A stretch of DNA of 64,000 bases from Actinacidiphila yanglinensis (GTDB lineage Bacteria; Actinomycetota; Actinomycetes; Streptomycetales; Streptomycetaceae). A program made the translations under genes and the position numbers. Below, one piece after another: positions 31,945 to 40,952 of the stretch (positions are counted from its first letter, which is position 1; each line of letters begins with the position of its first letter). A model generated the notes under the pieces. It worked only from the letters and a program-made list of their open reading frames with translations. It ran no database searches and was not told the DNA's origin. The stretch covers positions 62,001 through 126,000 of the forward strand of contig NZ_FNVU01000022.1 of NCBI RefSeq assembly GCF_900107965.1, in the 5' to 3' direction.

Positions 31945-34900
31945 CTACCCGACGGCCATGTCGAAGACGTGCAGCCGGGTGCCGGCCTGGTCGCCGGTGA
32001 CGGTGGTGGGCAAGGTGACGTAGGCGAGCGTCCTGCCCGCGGCCAGCGGGACGCTCGTGGCGTAGACGCTGACCGCCGTGGTGGCCGGGTAGCCGCTGTT
32101 CGCCGGGCGGTTCCAGGTCGGTGCGGTGGCGACCGGGTCGTTGCCCGGCAGCGGGGTGCTCGGCGTCCAGTTGGTCAGGCCGAGGGTGAACGGCGCGGTG
32201 CTGCCGTCGGTGTAGGTGAGCGTGCCGGTGCCCGAGCCGCTGCCGTTGCTGGCCGCGCCGAGGAACCACAGGTGCCCGCCGCTGCCGCGCACCGCGATGT
32301 TCTGCCCGGCGGCGACCACGTCGTCCGGGCTGCCCGCCGCCGCGGCCGGCCAGGTGAGGTCCGCCTGGCCGTGCGGGACGGGCTGCCCGGGCACCAGGCC
32401 GACGCCGGCCAGCGACTGCGCGGAGTAGCTGTAGCCCGAGCCGTCGAAGTCACCGCTCTGCGGCGCCGCGTCGTCGCTGACACCGGTGTTGTCGTAGGCG
32501 GCGGCGACCGAGCCGAACAGCAGCGGCAGGTCGAGGGAGCCGCCCTGGAGTGGGAGGTCCTGCCCGCCGGCCGTGACGGTGCCGGTGAGGTCGACGGCGG
32601 ACGACCGCGCGTCGTCCCCGACGGCGACGGTGAGGTGCTCGGCCACCGACGCCCGGGGCGCGAGCACCACCGAGGTCCGCGCCGGCGAGACGGTCACCCC
32701 GGCGGGCGGGTCCGTCGCGGCGTTCACCGTCACCCGCTCGTCGGTGGTGTTGCGCAGCGTCAGCGTGGCCGGGTAACTCGCCCCGGTCCGGGCCAGCTTC
32801 GCGGTCGAGGAGAGCGTCGCCGACACCAGCGGGCCCACGGTGACGCCCAGTCCGCTCCGCGTCCGGTACCCGCCGTCCGCGCTCGCCGACGCGACCAGCC
32901 GCCACAGCCGGTCCTGCGCGCTCGCCGGCGGCGTGACCAGCCACGACGTGCTCAGCCGGGTACCGGGCGGCACGCTGCCGAACTCCGCAGGGGTGCGCGC
33001 CCGAGCCGTCCAGCCCGCCGGCAGGTCGAGCCCGAGCGTGACGTGGTGGAGGGTCTGGGTGCCGCCCGCCGTGAGGGTCGTGGTCACCACGCCGCCGTGC
33101 GCCGGGTCGAGCGTGGCGGGGGCCTGCGCGGTGACGGTGCGCGCGCCGGTGGACGCGTGCAGCGTGTAGGCGCCGGACAGCGGCAGGTCGCGCGAGGAGT
33201 CGCCCACGTACACCCGGTACGTGCCGTCGTTCGTCCGCCAGGCGTGTGTGGCGTCGTCCCAGGTGCGCAGGTCGGAGGCGTCGACGGTGAACGTGACGCG
33301 CCGCGCCTGGCCGGGTCCGAGCGTGACCCGCTGGAATCCCTTGAGCTGCTTGGGCGGTTCGCCCGCACCGGCCGGGTCGCCGACGTAGAGCTGGGCCACT
33401 TCCGAGGCGGTGCGGCGGCCGGTGTTGCGCACCGTCGCCGAGACCTTCACCGGCCCGGCCGCGGCCGCCGCGCCCGGCGAGACGGACAGGCCGCTGAAGG
33501 AGAAGGTGGAGTACGTCAGGCCGTAGCCGAACGGGAACAGCGGCGTCAGGTGGTGGTCGTCGTACCAGCGGTAGCCGACGTCCAGGCCCTCGCTGTAGTG
33601 GTAGTCGGTGGTGTTCGTCGAGACGTCGACGGTGCCGGGGTAGCGGGAGGGGTCGGCGGTCGGCAGCTGCGCCATGCTCGCCGGCCAGGTCTGCGGCAGC
33701 TTGCCGGACGGGTCGACGTCGCCGAACAGCACGGAGGCCAGGGCCGCGCCGTTCTGCTGCCCCCCGTACCAGGACTCCAGCACGCCGCTGACCGAGCCGA
33801 GCCACGGCATGAGCACGGGCGCACCGGTGTTCAGGACGACGACGGTGTGCGGGTTGGCGGCGGCCACCGCGGCGACCAGGTCGTCCTGCGCGCCGGGCAG
33901 GGTGAGGTTCTGCCGGTCGCCGTCCTCGCTCTCGTCGTCGTTGACCACGACCACCGCGACACTGTCCTGCTTGGCCGCGGCGGCCGCGGCGGCGATCGCG
34001 GCGGTGTCGGGCACCTGCCAGCCGAGCGTGACCGAGCCGTTGGAGGGCGGGCTGGTCGGGGTGCCGGCGACCGGGCCGCTCGGGCCGTTGACCGGCTGGT
34101 AGTTCTCCACGGTGATCGGGGTGCGCACCCCGCCCGTCAGGTGGATCGCGGAGACCCCGGGACCGTACTGGGCCCAGTCCTGGAAGACCGGCTGCCCGCC
34201 GACGGTCATGCGGATGCCGCCGGTGTTCGCCATCGAGAACGTGTAGGTGCCGGTGACCGGCGCCGTCAGGTACCCCTTCCACCGCACCGAGAACCCGGAC
34301 GGGTTGACGCCCGGCCCGGGAGCGGCGGTGTAGTGGTCGTCGACGTTCGGCTCGACCCGTGTCAGAGCGGGTGTGCCGGACAGGTCGAGGTTGTTGAAGT
34401 ACTCGGCGGTGAGGCCCTGTTGACCGTCAGCGGTGCTGAACCGGGCCGAGGGCACGGTCGGCAGCTTGTCGGTCACCCCGGGCACGCTCACCCCGGTGCG
34501 GCCGACGGCGACCTGGGCACCCGTGCTGTCGGCGGTGTACGCGTTCAGCTCGGCGATCGACCACCAGCTGGCGGCGCTCCCGGTCTGCACCACCTTGACG
34601 TACCGCGCCTGCTGGGCGGGGAAGGTCGCGGTGATCACCTGTCCGGTCCCGGTGCCGGTGGCGACCGGGTCACCCCAGTGCGAGCCGTCGGCGGACAGCA
34701 GGATCTGGTAACCGCGGGCGTAGTCGGTGCCGTTGCCCGCGTCGAGGGTGATCCGGTCGATCGGGTGCGAGCCACCCATGTCCACGGTGATCCACTGGCC
34801 GTCGGCCATCGGGGTGCCGGTGGACCAGCGGGTGCCCGGGTCGCCGTCGACCATGTTGCGCGGCTGGTCCGAACTGCTCGCGGAGGACGACGCGTTCGCC

Positions 34901-36231
34901 GCCCAGGAGCCGATGTAGTCGACACGGCCGGCGCTGCCCAGCCGCTTGGCGATGCCGTCGGCGTCGGTGACCACCGCCGCCGGGTCGGCCGGCACGTGCG
35001 AACTCCCGCCGCCGCCGGTGATCGGGGCGTCCTTCGCCGCTGCTCCGATCACGGCGATCGACGGGGTGGCGGAGGCGTCCAGCGGGAGGATGCCGCCCTC
35101 GTTCCTCATCAGAACGGTGCCCTCCGCCGCGATGTCCCGGGCGGTGGCGACGTGTGCGGGGGTGGTGGCGGTGGCGGAGGGCGAGCCCGCGGTGGTGTCG
35201 AACAGGCCGTAGGCGAACTCCTCGGTGAGCAGCCGGGCCACCTTGTCGTCGAGCACCGCCATGCTCACCTGCCCGGAGCGCACCGCGTCCGCCAGCGGCT
35301 GACCGAAGTTGCCGGGGGCCGGCATGTTGAGGTCCAGCCCGGCGTTGGCGGCCTGCACCGTGCTGCGCGCCCCGTCCCAGTCGGTGACGACGAAGCCGTC
35401 GAAGCCCCAGTCCTGCTTGGCGGTCTGCTGGAGGAGGTACGCGTTCTCGTTGGCGTGCACGCCGTTGACCAGGCTGGTCGCGGCCATGATGGAGGCCGCG
35501 CCGCCCTGCTGGACGGCCTGCTCGAAGGCCGGGTAGTAGATCTCGTTGAGCGTGCGCTCGTCGACGATCGCGTTGCCGTTGTTGCGGTTCTGCTCCGTGT
35601 CGTTGGCCGCGAGGTGCTTGATGTCGGCCATCACGCCCTGGGACTGCACCCCCTTGACGTACTGCGTGGTCATCGCGCCGGACAGGTAGGGGTCCTCGCC
35701 CGCCATCTCGAAGACGCGCCCGCCGCGCGGATCGCGCTCCAGGTTGGTGTCCGGGCCCAGGTCGACGCTCACGCCCTTCGTCCGGGCCTCGGCGCCGACC
35801 ACCTGCCCGTAGGACAGTTCCGCCGCGGGGTCCCAGCTCGCCGCGGCGGCCACCGGCGCCGGCATCGCGGTCGTGCCGCCCATCACCACGCCCGCGCCTC
35901 CGTCGTTGAGGTTCAGGGCGGGGACGCACAGCCGCGGGATGGGGGCCACGACGCCGGCGTAGCCGGGCAGTTGCGCGCCGTGGGTCATCGACAGCTTCTC
36001 GTCGGTGGTCATCCGCGCGAGCACCTCGGCGGCGCGCTGCGCGGGCGAGGCGCTCGACCCCAGCCAGGGGCAGGAGTCCGAGGCGCCCGAGAGGGCCGGG
36101 CCGGCCGCGGCGGGGGCCTGCCCGGCGGCGACGGTGAGGACGAGTGCGGCGGCCGACCCGGCGAGGCCGGTGGCCAGCCGGCTCCGCGACCATCGCCGGG
36201 CGGGCCGGCGCACTTCGGCGGGAAGGGGCAT
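31945..36231 (-). CDS. large secreted GH3 beta-glucosidase with discoidin and PA14 inserts
   Basis: Secreted GH3 enzyme of 1428 residues. The signal peptide is followed by the (beta/alpha)8 domain with KH (205-206 in DIKHLAAND) and nucleophile Asp284 in FVVTDWDG. The second domain is interrupted: a discoidin/F5-8C-type module (NMVDGDPGTRWSTG) and a PA14 module (LTAEYFNNLDLSGTP) are inserted before the alpha/beta sandwich resumes with NDDESEDGDRQNLTLPG, which carries the likely acid/base Glu. An FN3-like domain, two NEW3-like segments and a final NPCBM-like region follow. I chose the ATG at 36231 (GAGAGGA upstream). A perfect CG-centred palindrome lies 87 bp upstream. Substrate likely plant beta-glycosides. 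Confidence 0.88.
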   Translation of the reverse strand: MPLPAEVRRPARRWSRSRLATGLAGSAAALVLTVAAGQAPAAAGPALSGASDSCPWLGSSASPAQRAAEVLARMTTDEKLSMTHGAQLPGYAGVVAPIPRLCVPALNLNDGGAGVVMGGTTAMPAPVAAAASWDPAAELSYGQVVGAEARTKGVSVDLGPDTNLERDPRGGRVFEMAGEDPYLSGAMTTQYVKGVQSQGVMADIKHLAANDTEQNRNNGNAIVDERTLNEIYYPAFEQAVQQGGAASIMAATSLVNGVHANENAYLLQQTAKQDWGFDGFVVTDWDGARSTVQAANAGLDLNMPAPGNFGQPLADAVRSGQVSMAVLDDKVARLLTEEFAYGLFDTTAGSPSATATTPAHVATARDIAAEGTVLMRNEGGILPLDASATPSIAVIGAAAKDAPITGGGGSSHVPADPAAVVTDADGIAKRLGSAGRVDYIGSWAANASSSASSSDQPRNMVDGDPGTRWSTGTPMADGQWITVDMGGSHPIDRITLDAGNGTDYARGYQILLSADGSHWGDPVATGTGTGQVITATFPAQQARYVKVVQTGSAASWWSIAELNAYTADSTGAQVAVGRTGVSVPGVTDKLPTVPSARFSTADGQQGLTAEYFNNLDLSGTPALTRVEPNVDDHYTAAPGPGVNPSGFSVRWKGYLTAPVTGTYTFSMANTGGIRMTVGGQPVFQDWAQYGPGVSAIHLTGGVRTPITVENYQPVNGPSGPVAGTPTSPPSNGSVTLGWQVPDTAAIAAAAAAAKQDSVAVVVVNDDESEDGDRQNLTLPGAQDDLVAAVAAANPHTVVVLNTGAPVLMPWLGSVSGVLESWYGGQQNGAALASVLFGDVDPSGKLPQTWPASMAQLPTADPSRYPGTVDVSTNTTDYHYSEGLDVGYRWYDDHHLTPLFPFGYGLTYSTFSFSGLSVSPGAAAAAGPVKVSATVRNTGRRTASEVAQLYVGDPAGAGEPPKQLKGFQRVTLGPGQARRVTFTVDASDLRTWDDATHAWRTNDGTYRVYVGDSSRDLPLSGAYTLHASTGARTVTAQAPATLDPAHGGVVTTTLTAGGTQTLHHVTLGLDLPAGWTARARTPAEFGSVPPGTRLSTSWLVTPPASAQDRLWRLVASASADGGYRTRSGLGVTVGPLVSATLSSTAKLARTGASYPATLTLRNTTDERVTVNAATDPPAGVTVSPARTSVVLAPRASVAEHLTVAVGDDARSSAVDLTGTVTAGGQDLPLQGGSLDLPLLFGSVAAAYDNTGVSDDAAPQSGDFDGSGYSYSAQSLAGVGLVPGQPVPHGQADLTWPAAAAGSPDDVVAAGQNIAVRGSGGHLWFLGAASNGSGSGTGTLTYTDGSTAPFTLGLTNWTPSTPLPGNDPVATAPTWNRPANSGYPATTAVSVYATSVPLAAGRTLAYVTLPTTVTGDQAGTRLHVFDMAVG

Positions 36232-36317
36232 GGAGCAGGTCCTCTCTGCTGTCCGTCGCACGGGGATGGCGCGGGGCATACGGGCCCCACGGGGCGCCGA
36301 TGCGGAACCGATGGCGT

Positions 36318-36331
36318 TTGAATCGATTCAA
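36318..36331. promoter_or_regulatory. perfect CG-centred palindrome upstream of GH3 gene (LacI-like operator)
   Basis: TTGAATCGATTCAA, a perfect 14-bp palindrome with central CG, 87 bp upstream of the GH3 start; likely controls GH3 and GH78 together. It shares the AATCGATT core with 49738-49749 beside the LacI gene. Confidence 0.65.
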
Positions 36332-36452
36332 TGCCCTGGTGCGTCGGTGACGTTACATCAGGCCCGTCGCGGCGTACAGAGAACGCACAAGCTCCGCCGG
36401 CCGGGCCGCCGGGGCCGACTGCGTGCCCGGGTGGGCCCGTTGCCGGACGGAC

Positions 36453-36492
36453 GGGGCTCCCGGGCACCTGTGTCCAGGTGCCCGGGAGCCCC
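36453..36492. terminator. very strong terminator after the sedolisin gene
   Basis: Perfect 18-bp stem (36453-36470 pairs with 36475-36492) and TGTC loop, 48 bp past the stop of the minus-strand protease gene. It insulates the GH3-GH78 unit downstream from protease transcription. Confidence 0.85.
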
Positions 36493-36540
36493 GCCGGTGC
36501 TGCCCGCGAGGGGATCGCGGGCCGGTCGGCCGTCCCGCCG

Positions 36541-39500
36541 TCAGTGCCCGCCGGTGACCTTCATCGTGGCGGCCAGCGCCGGCAGGGCGTAGGGCGTGTC
36601 CGTGGTGACGGTCAGCCCGCTGGTGTAGGTGCCGGCCCCGGTGACCTTGCCCGCGTCCAGGGTGATCCGGACCTTCACGCTGCTGCCCGGTGCGACGGTG
36701 ACGGTGCGCGGGGCCGCGAGCCAGCCGGCCGCGCCCGAGCTGCCGCAGTCGGCGTAACCGGGCAACTGCTCGACCCCGGTGACCGGTTCGCTGTCCGCGT
36801 CCGAGCCGCCGACCACGTACAGGCCGCAGGCGCCGCCCGCGCGGTAGACCAGCGCGTTGGTGGCCGGAAGCGCCGACCAGGAGTCGGTGGCGGGGTCGTA
36901 CTCCTCGGCCTGGTTGGTCAGCTTCCCGCCGGTGACCCCGCCGGCCACCTGCAGCCGCCCGCCGGAGGACGCGGCGGCCATCCCCCAGTTCGGGTACGGC
37001 AGCGCGGCACGCGCGCTCCACCCGCCGGTGACCGGGTCGAACGCGTAGACCGCCGACGACTCGTCGCCGGTGGCCGGGTCGGTCCCCCCGGCGCAGACGA
37101 CCTGGCCCGCGACGCCGCCGCAGGACAGCCACGCGTCGGTCGCCGGATAGCCGGCCGCCTGGCTCCAGGCGTCGGCCTGCGGGTCGTAGACGTACGTCGT
37201 CTGCGAGGCGGGCTCGCAGTTGCCGGTGCAGCCCGCGACGGCGTAGATCCGGCCGCCGAGGCTCGCCGTACCCTCGCCGGCCAGGCCGGTGGGGAGGGAC
37301 GCCACCGAGGACCACGTGTCGGTCCCCGGGTCGTAGCGGTACGCCGCGGACGAGGCGGCGCCGGTGCCGTCCCAGCCGCCGAACACGTAGATGGCGCCGC
37401 CGACCGCCTCGACGCCGGGCTTGTCCAGCCGCTCCGGCATGTTCGCCAGCCGCTGCCAGCCGCCGGTGGCCGGGTCGAGGAGGGACGCCTTGGACAGCGG
37501 GGACGACCCGTCGGTGCCGCCGAACGCGTAGACCTTCCCGTCCAGCGTCACCGCGCCGCTGTCCGTCGCCGCCGACGGCAGCGCGTCGGCGGGGGTCCAG
37601 GCGGTGCTGCCTGCGGTGGTGCCCGCCGTGGTGGCCGCGCCGGCGGACGCGGTCGGCGCGGTGGCCGCGCGTTGCGTGCCGGCGAGCAGCGGCCCGGTGG
37701 TGAGGTCGCCGGTCACGTGCCGGACCGGCGCGCCGGCGCCGGACACGCCCGAACCGCCCGGCCGCGACTGCGGGGTGTACGACCCGCCCTGCGGGGCGAG
37801 GAGGACGTGCGCGGTCGCGGTGCCCGAGTTGTGCAGCGTCACCGTCTCGGTGGTGGACCTGCCCAGGCGCTCGGTGGCCCTGAGCGCGTCGCCGGACACG
37901 CTGATCCGTCCGGCGCCCAGCCGGAAGTCCTTGCGGGTGACCCGGTCGGGTGCGACGGAGACCTTCGCGGTCGTGCCGATGTACGCGCCGTCGACGACGC
38001 CCAGCGCGGTCCGCCCGGAGGAGTCGGCGGCCGAGGCCGGCGCGAACAGCTCGTAACCGCCCCCGGCGGTCGTGGCGGTCGTCGCGGTGCCGGCGACGCC
38101 GACGGTCGCGCCGGACAGCGCCGCGCCGGTGTTGGCGTCCTGGACGTCCCCGGTCACGAGCCCGCCGGGGACGCTGTCGCAGGAGCGGTTACCGATGAAG
38201 ACGTCGTCGACACTCCAGAACCACGAGTTGACCGCGTCGTACCGGAACCGGATCCGCACGTCCTTCCGGCCGGCGGCCTGCGGGACGGAAACCGCCTGCG
38301 GGCCCGAGGAGATGATGCTGTACATCCGCCAGACCGAGGTCCAGGTCTGCCCGCCGTCGACGCTGACGTCCACGTAGGCGTTGGAGTTGTACCGGGTGGC
38401 CATGAAGGAGTTGTCGAACGAGACGATCGGCGTGGCGTCGCCGCTCAGGTCGAGCGGCGGAGAGACGAGGCTGGTCGTCTCGTGGGTGTCGGCGCCGCCG
38501 TCGTGCGAGTCGACCTCGGCGAACACGCCCGAGCCGCCGGTGTCGTTGCCGAAGCCGCCCGGGTCGTCGAAGCGCCAGGTGACGCCGGAGCCGCTGTCGT
38601 CGCTGACGGTCCAGCCGTCCTGCGGCGTGGCCCCGGACCAGCCGTCGAAGCCGGTCGTGGTGCCCTGGTAGCCGAAGCGGTAGCCGGGCGCGGTGCAGAG
38701 CGTCGCGTCGCTGGACAGCGACAGGTCGTGGCGCACGTCGCGGGTGCCGACGGCGACGGTGCTGTCCGCCGCGGTGTAGCCGGGCGAGGTCGTCGAGACG
38801 TGCAGCGTGTACGTCCCGTCGTCCGGCAGCCGGACGCTGTACCGGCCCGTGGCCGGGTCGGTGCTGATCGCGCCGCCGGGGTAGCCGCCGACGGTGACCG
38901 TCGCGGCGAGCGGCCAGCCGTGGCCGGACGCGTCGGTGACGGTGCCGGAGACGACGTGGGCGGGCAGGGCGCGCAGCGTGAGGGCCTCCTTCGCCGTCCG
39001 CCCCTCGGTGACCTTCACGGTGGCGGTGGCCTCGGCGTAGCCGAACTGACCGACCGTCAGGGTCCAGGTGCCCGGCGGCGGGGCGAGGGTGAAGCCGCCC
39101 GAGGCGTCGGTGGTGGCGCTGTAGCTGCGGCCGCTGCCGCCGGAGCCCTTGGCGGTGGCGGTGACGGACGCGCCGGCGACGCTCCCGGTCGCGCCCGCTC
39201 CGGTGCCGCGCACGGTGCCCTCGATCACGCCGTGCGGGCCCTGGCGCAGCGCGCCGACGCCGGCCGGGGTGCCGAGCCCGGTCGGCCCGTCCCAGCCGGC
39301 GCGGGCCTGGCAGAGCTGGTTGCCGCACTGGCCGTCGGAGCCGGTGGTGACGTCGTTGAGGTCGGCGGCGTCCGTGTCGTCGTACGGGTAGGTCACCGGG
39401 TAGGTGCCGGGGGTCGGGGTGCCCGCCAGCGCGTACATCGCGGCGACCAGCGGCGAGCTGAGCGAGGTGCCTCCGTACTGCGCCCAGCCGCCGACCGCGG

Positions 39501-40500
39501 TCGAGTTGTAGACCCCGAGGCCGGTGTCGGGGTCGGCGACGGCGGAGACATCGGCGGTCGCGCGCCGGTCGCAGCCGGTGTCGACGCCCTGCTGGTAGGC
39601 CGGCTTCGACTCGACGCTCGAACAGCCCGAGCCGCCCGAGTTCCAGGCCGCCTCGGTCCAGCCGCGGGCGGTGCCGGCGTCGGGGGTCAGCGCGGTGCCG
39701 CCGACGGCGACGACGTTCCCGCTCGACGAGGGCCACTCCACGATGTTGCCGTAGTCCCCGGTGGACGCGGTGACGGCGATGCCCGGGTGGTCGTAGTACC
39801 CGTCGTAGGCGGCCGCGTCGGGCACCTCGCCGGGGACGCCGTAGGAGTTGGAGATGGCGACGGGGTGGTGGGCCGCCGCGGTGTCGACGGCGTGGCCGAG
39901 GTCGTCGAGGTCGGCGGAGTCGCCCTCGACCAGCAGGATGTGGCAGGCCGGGCACGCCGACGAGACCGCGTCGAGGTCGAGCGCGGTCTCCGTCGACCAG
40001 CCGGCGTCCTCCGCCGGGTAGTTGTGGCCGCCGTCCTGGTCGAGCTTGGTGAAGCAGCCGTTCGCCGTCGTGCACGCGGGCAGGCCGTAGGTGCCGCGGA
40101 AGACGGCCAGGTCGGATTCGGCGGCCGCGTAGCCGCCGGCGTCGACGATGGCGACCGTCCTGTCCGCGCCGCCCGCGGGCAGCGCGTACGCCGCCTGGAT
40201 GTCCTTCGGGGTGAGGGCGGTGGCGGGCGGGGCGACCGAGCCCGCGGCCAGGGTGCCGTGGCTGTTGGTCGTGCCCATCAGGTCGCAGGTGGCGTAGGGG
40301 GCGCCACCGGTCTGCCGGGAGGCGGGAAGGGGCACGGCGCAACCGGCGGGCCGGTACCCCGCGCTGCTCGGCGCGGTGCTCACCGTGCCGCCGCCGCTCG
40401 CGGAGGACGCCGCCTGCGCCGGGGCGGCGGCCACCAGGCCGAACGCCCCGGTGCAGGCGACGGCGACTCCGGCCGCCCACATGCGTATGCGTCTGTGCAT
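36541..40500 (-). CDS. secreted sedolisin-type (S53) protease with Kelch propeller
   Basis: Secreted protein of 1319 residues. The signal peptide ends near AQA (28-30). The protease domain has the sedolisin Glu171/Asp175 pair (STETALDLD), STGDYG near 246-251, the nucleophile Ser346 in GGTSLSSP, and the calcium-site end DVTTGSDG to AGWDGPTGLGTP. The usual S53 propeptide of about 170 residues is reduced to some 60 residues. After the protease come two carboxypeptidase-regulatory-like beta domains, a jelly-roll domain (DGWSGATPQDGW), another such beta domain, about six Kelch repeats (VYAFGGTDGSSPLS, IYVFGGWDGTGA, and so on) and a terminal Ig-like stretch. The ATG at 40500 has GAGGAG. Combining a sedolisin with a Kelch propeller is unusual. 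Confidence 0.85.
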   Translation of the reverse strand: MHRRIRMWAAGVAVACTGAFGLVAAAPAQAASSASGGGTVSTAPSSAGYRPAGCAVPLPASRQTGGAPYATCDLMGTTNSHGTLAAGSVAPPATALTPKDIQAAYALPAGGADRTVAIVDAGGYAAAESDLAVFRGTYGLPACTTANGCFTKLDQDGGHNYPAEDAGWSTETALDLDAVSSACPACHILLVEGDSADLDDLGHAVDTAAAHHPVAISNSYGVPGEVPDAAAYDGYYDHPGIAVTASTGDYGNIVEWPSSSGNVVAVGGTALTPDAGTARGWTEAAWNSGGSGCSSVESKPAYQQGVDTGCDRRATADVSAVADPDTGLGVYNSTAVGGWAQYGGTSLSSPLVAAMYALAGTPTPGTYPVTYPYDDTDAADLNDVTTGSDGQCGNQLCQARAGWDGPTGLGTPAGVGALRQGPHGVIEGTVRGTGAGATGSVAGASVTATAKGSGGSGRSYSATTDASGGFTLAPPPGTWTLTVGQFGYAEATATVKVTEGRTAKEALTLRALPAHVVSGTVTDASGHGWPLAATVTVGGYPGGAISTDPATGRYSVRLPDDGTYTLHVSTTSPGYTAADSTVAVGTRDVRHDLSLSSDATLCTAPGYRFGYQGTTTGFDGWSGATPQDGWTVSDDSGSGVTWRFDDPGGFGNDTGGSGVFAEVDSHDGGADTHETTSLVSPPLDLSGDATPIVSFDNSFMATRYNSNAYVDVSVDGGQTWTSVWRMYSIISSGPQAVSVPQAAGRKDVRIRFRYDAVNSWFWSVDDVFIGNRSCDSVPGGLVTGDVQDANTGAALSGATVGVAGTATTATTAGGGYELFAPASAADSSGRTALGVVDGAYIGTTAKVSVAPDRVTRKDFRLGAGRISVSGDALRATERLGRSTTETVTLHNSGTATAHVLLAPQGGSYTPQSRPGGSGVSGAGAPVRHVTGDLTTGPLLAGTQRAATAPTASAGAATTAGTTAGSTAWTPADALPSAATDSGAVTLDGKVYAFGGTDGSSPLSKASLLDPATGGWQRLANMPERLDKPGVEAVGGAIYVFGGWDGTGAASSAAYRYDPGTDTWSSVASLPTGLAGEGTASLGGRIYAVAGCTGNCEPASQTTYVYDPQADAWSQAAGYPATDAWLSCGGVAGQVVCAGGTDPATGDESSAVYAFDPVTGGWSARAALPYPNWGMAAASSGGRLQVAGGVTGGKLTNQAEEYDPATDSWSALPATNALVYRAGGACGLYVVGGSDADSEPVTGVEQLPGYADCGSSGAAGWLAAPRTVTVAPGSSVKVRITLDAGKVTGAGTYTSGLTVTTDTPYALPALAATMKVTGGH

Positions 40501-40551
40501 CGTTCTCCTCGGGGAGGTGCGTCGGCCGGGCCGACTGAGGCGGGGTCCTGG

Positions 40552-40851
40552 TCAGACGGGCCGGTACTGCACACCCGGCTTGCGTTGCGGCGCGTCCGAC
40601 CGGTCCGCGCCCGGTGCCCGGGCCGGCCCGGTCTCCGGCCCGGACTCCGTCCCGGTCTCCGTCCCCGACCGGGGGGCGGGATCGGGCGCCGGGTCGGGGG
40701 TGGTCCCGCCGCCCTCGGCGGACCCGGCACACCCGTCGGGCGCATCAGGCCCGTCGGACCCGTCCGGGGAGCCCACGAGGGAGGCGTCGACGGGATCGGA
40801 CACGGGCCGCTCGCCCGGCCGTTCACCGCCGTCGCCGTTGCCGGAAGTCAT
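40552..40851 (-). CDS. small acidic low-complexity hypothetical protein
   Basis: Possible protein of 99 residues, rich in Asp, Gly, Pro, Ser and Glu (repeated PD, SG and ET pairs) and predicted disordered; no family recognised. GGAG precedes the ATG at 40851. It lies between the LAL regulator stop and the protease start on the same strand. Composition alone cannot tell it from chance coding. Confidence 0.35.
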   Translation of the reverse strand: MTSGNGDGGERPGERPVSDPVDASLVGSPDGSDGPDAPDGCAGSAEGGGTTPDPAPDPAPRSGTETGTESGPETGPARAPGADRSDAPQRKPGVQYRPV

Positions 40852-40952
40852 CGCCGCTGCTCCGTTCTGTTCCAGAGCAAGCAGTGAACGCCGCACGTCG
40901 GGAGACCGGCAATGCGCAGAACTACCCGGGAAATCCCGTGGCCGCCCCCGGC

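Noticed and set aside
28951..36321. Plus-strand open frame of about 2456 codons opposite GH78 and GH3
   Set aside because: A shadow frame: Arg/Gly/Val-rich without domains, while both minus-strand enzymes have signal peptides and active sites.
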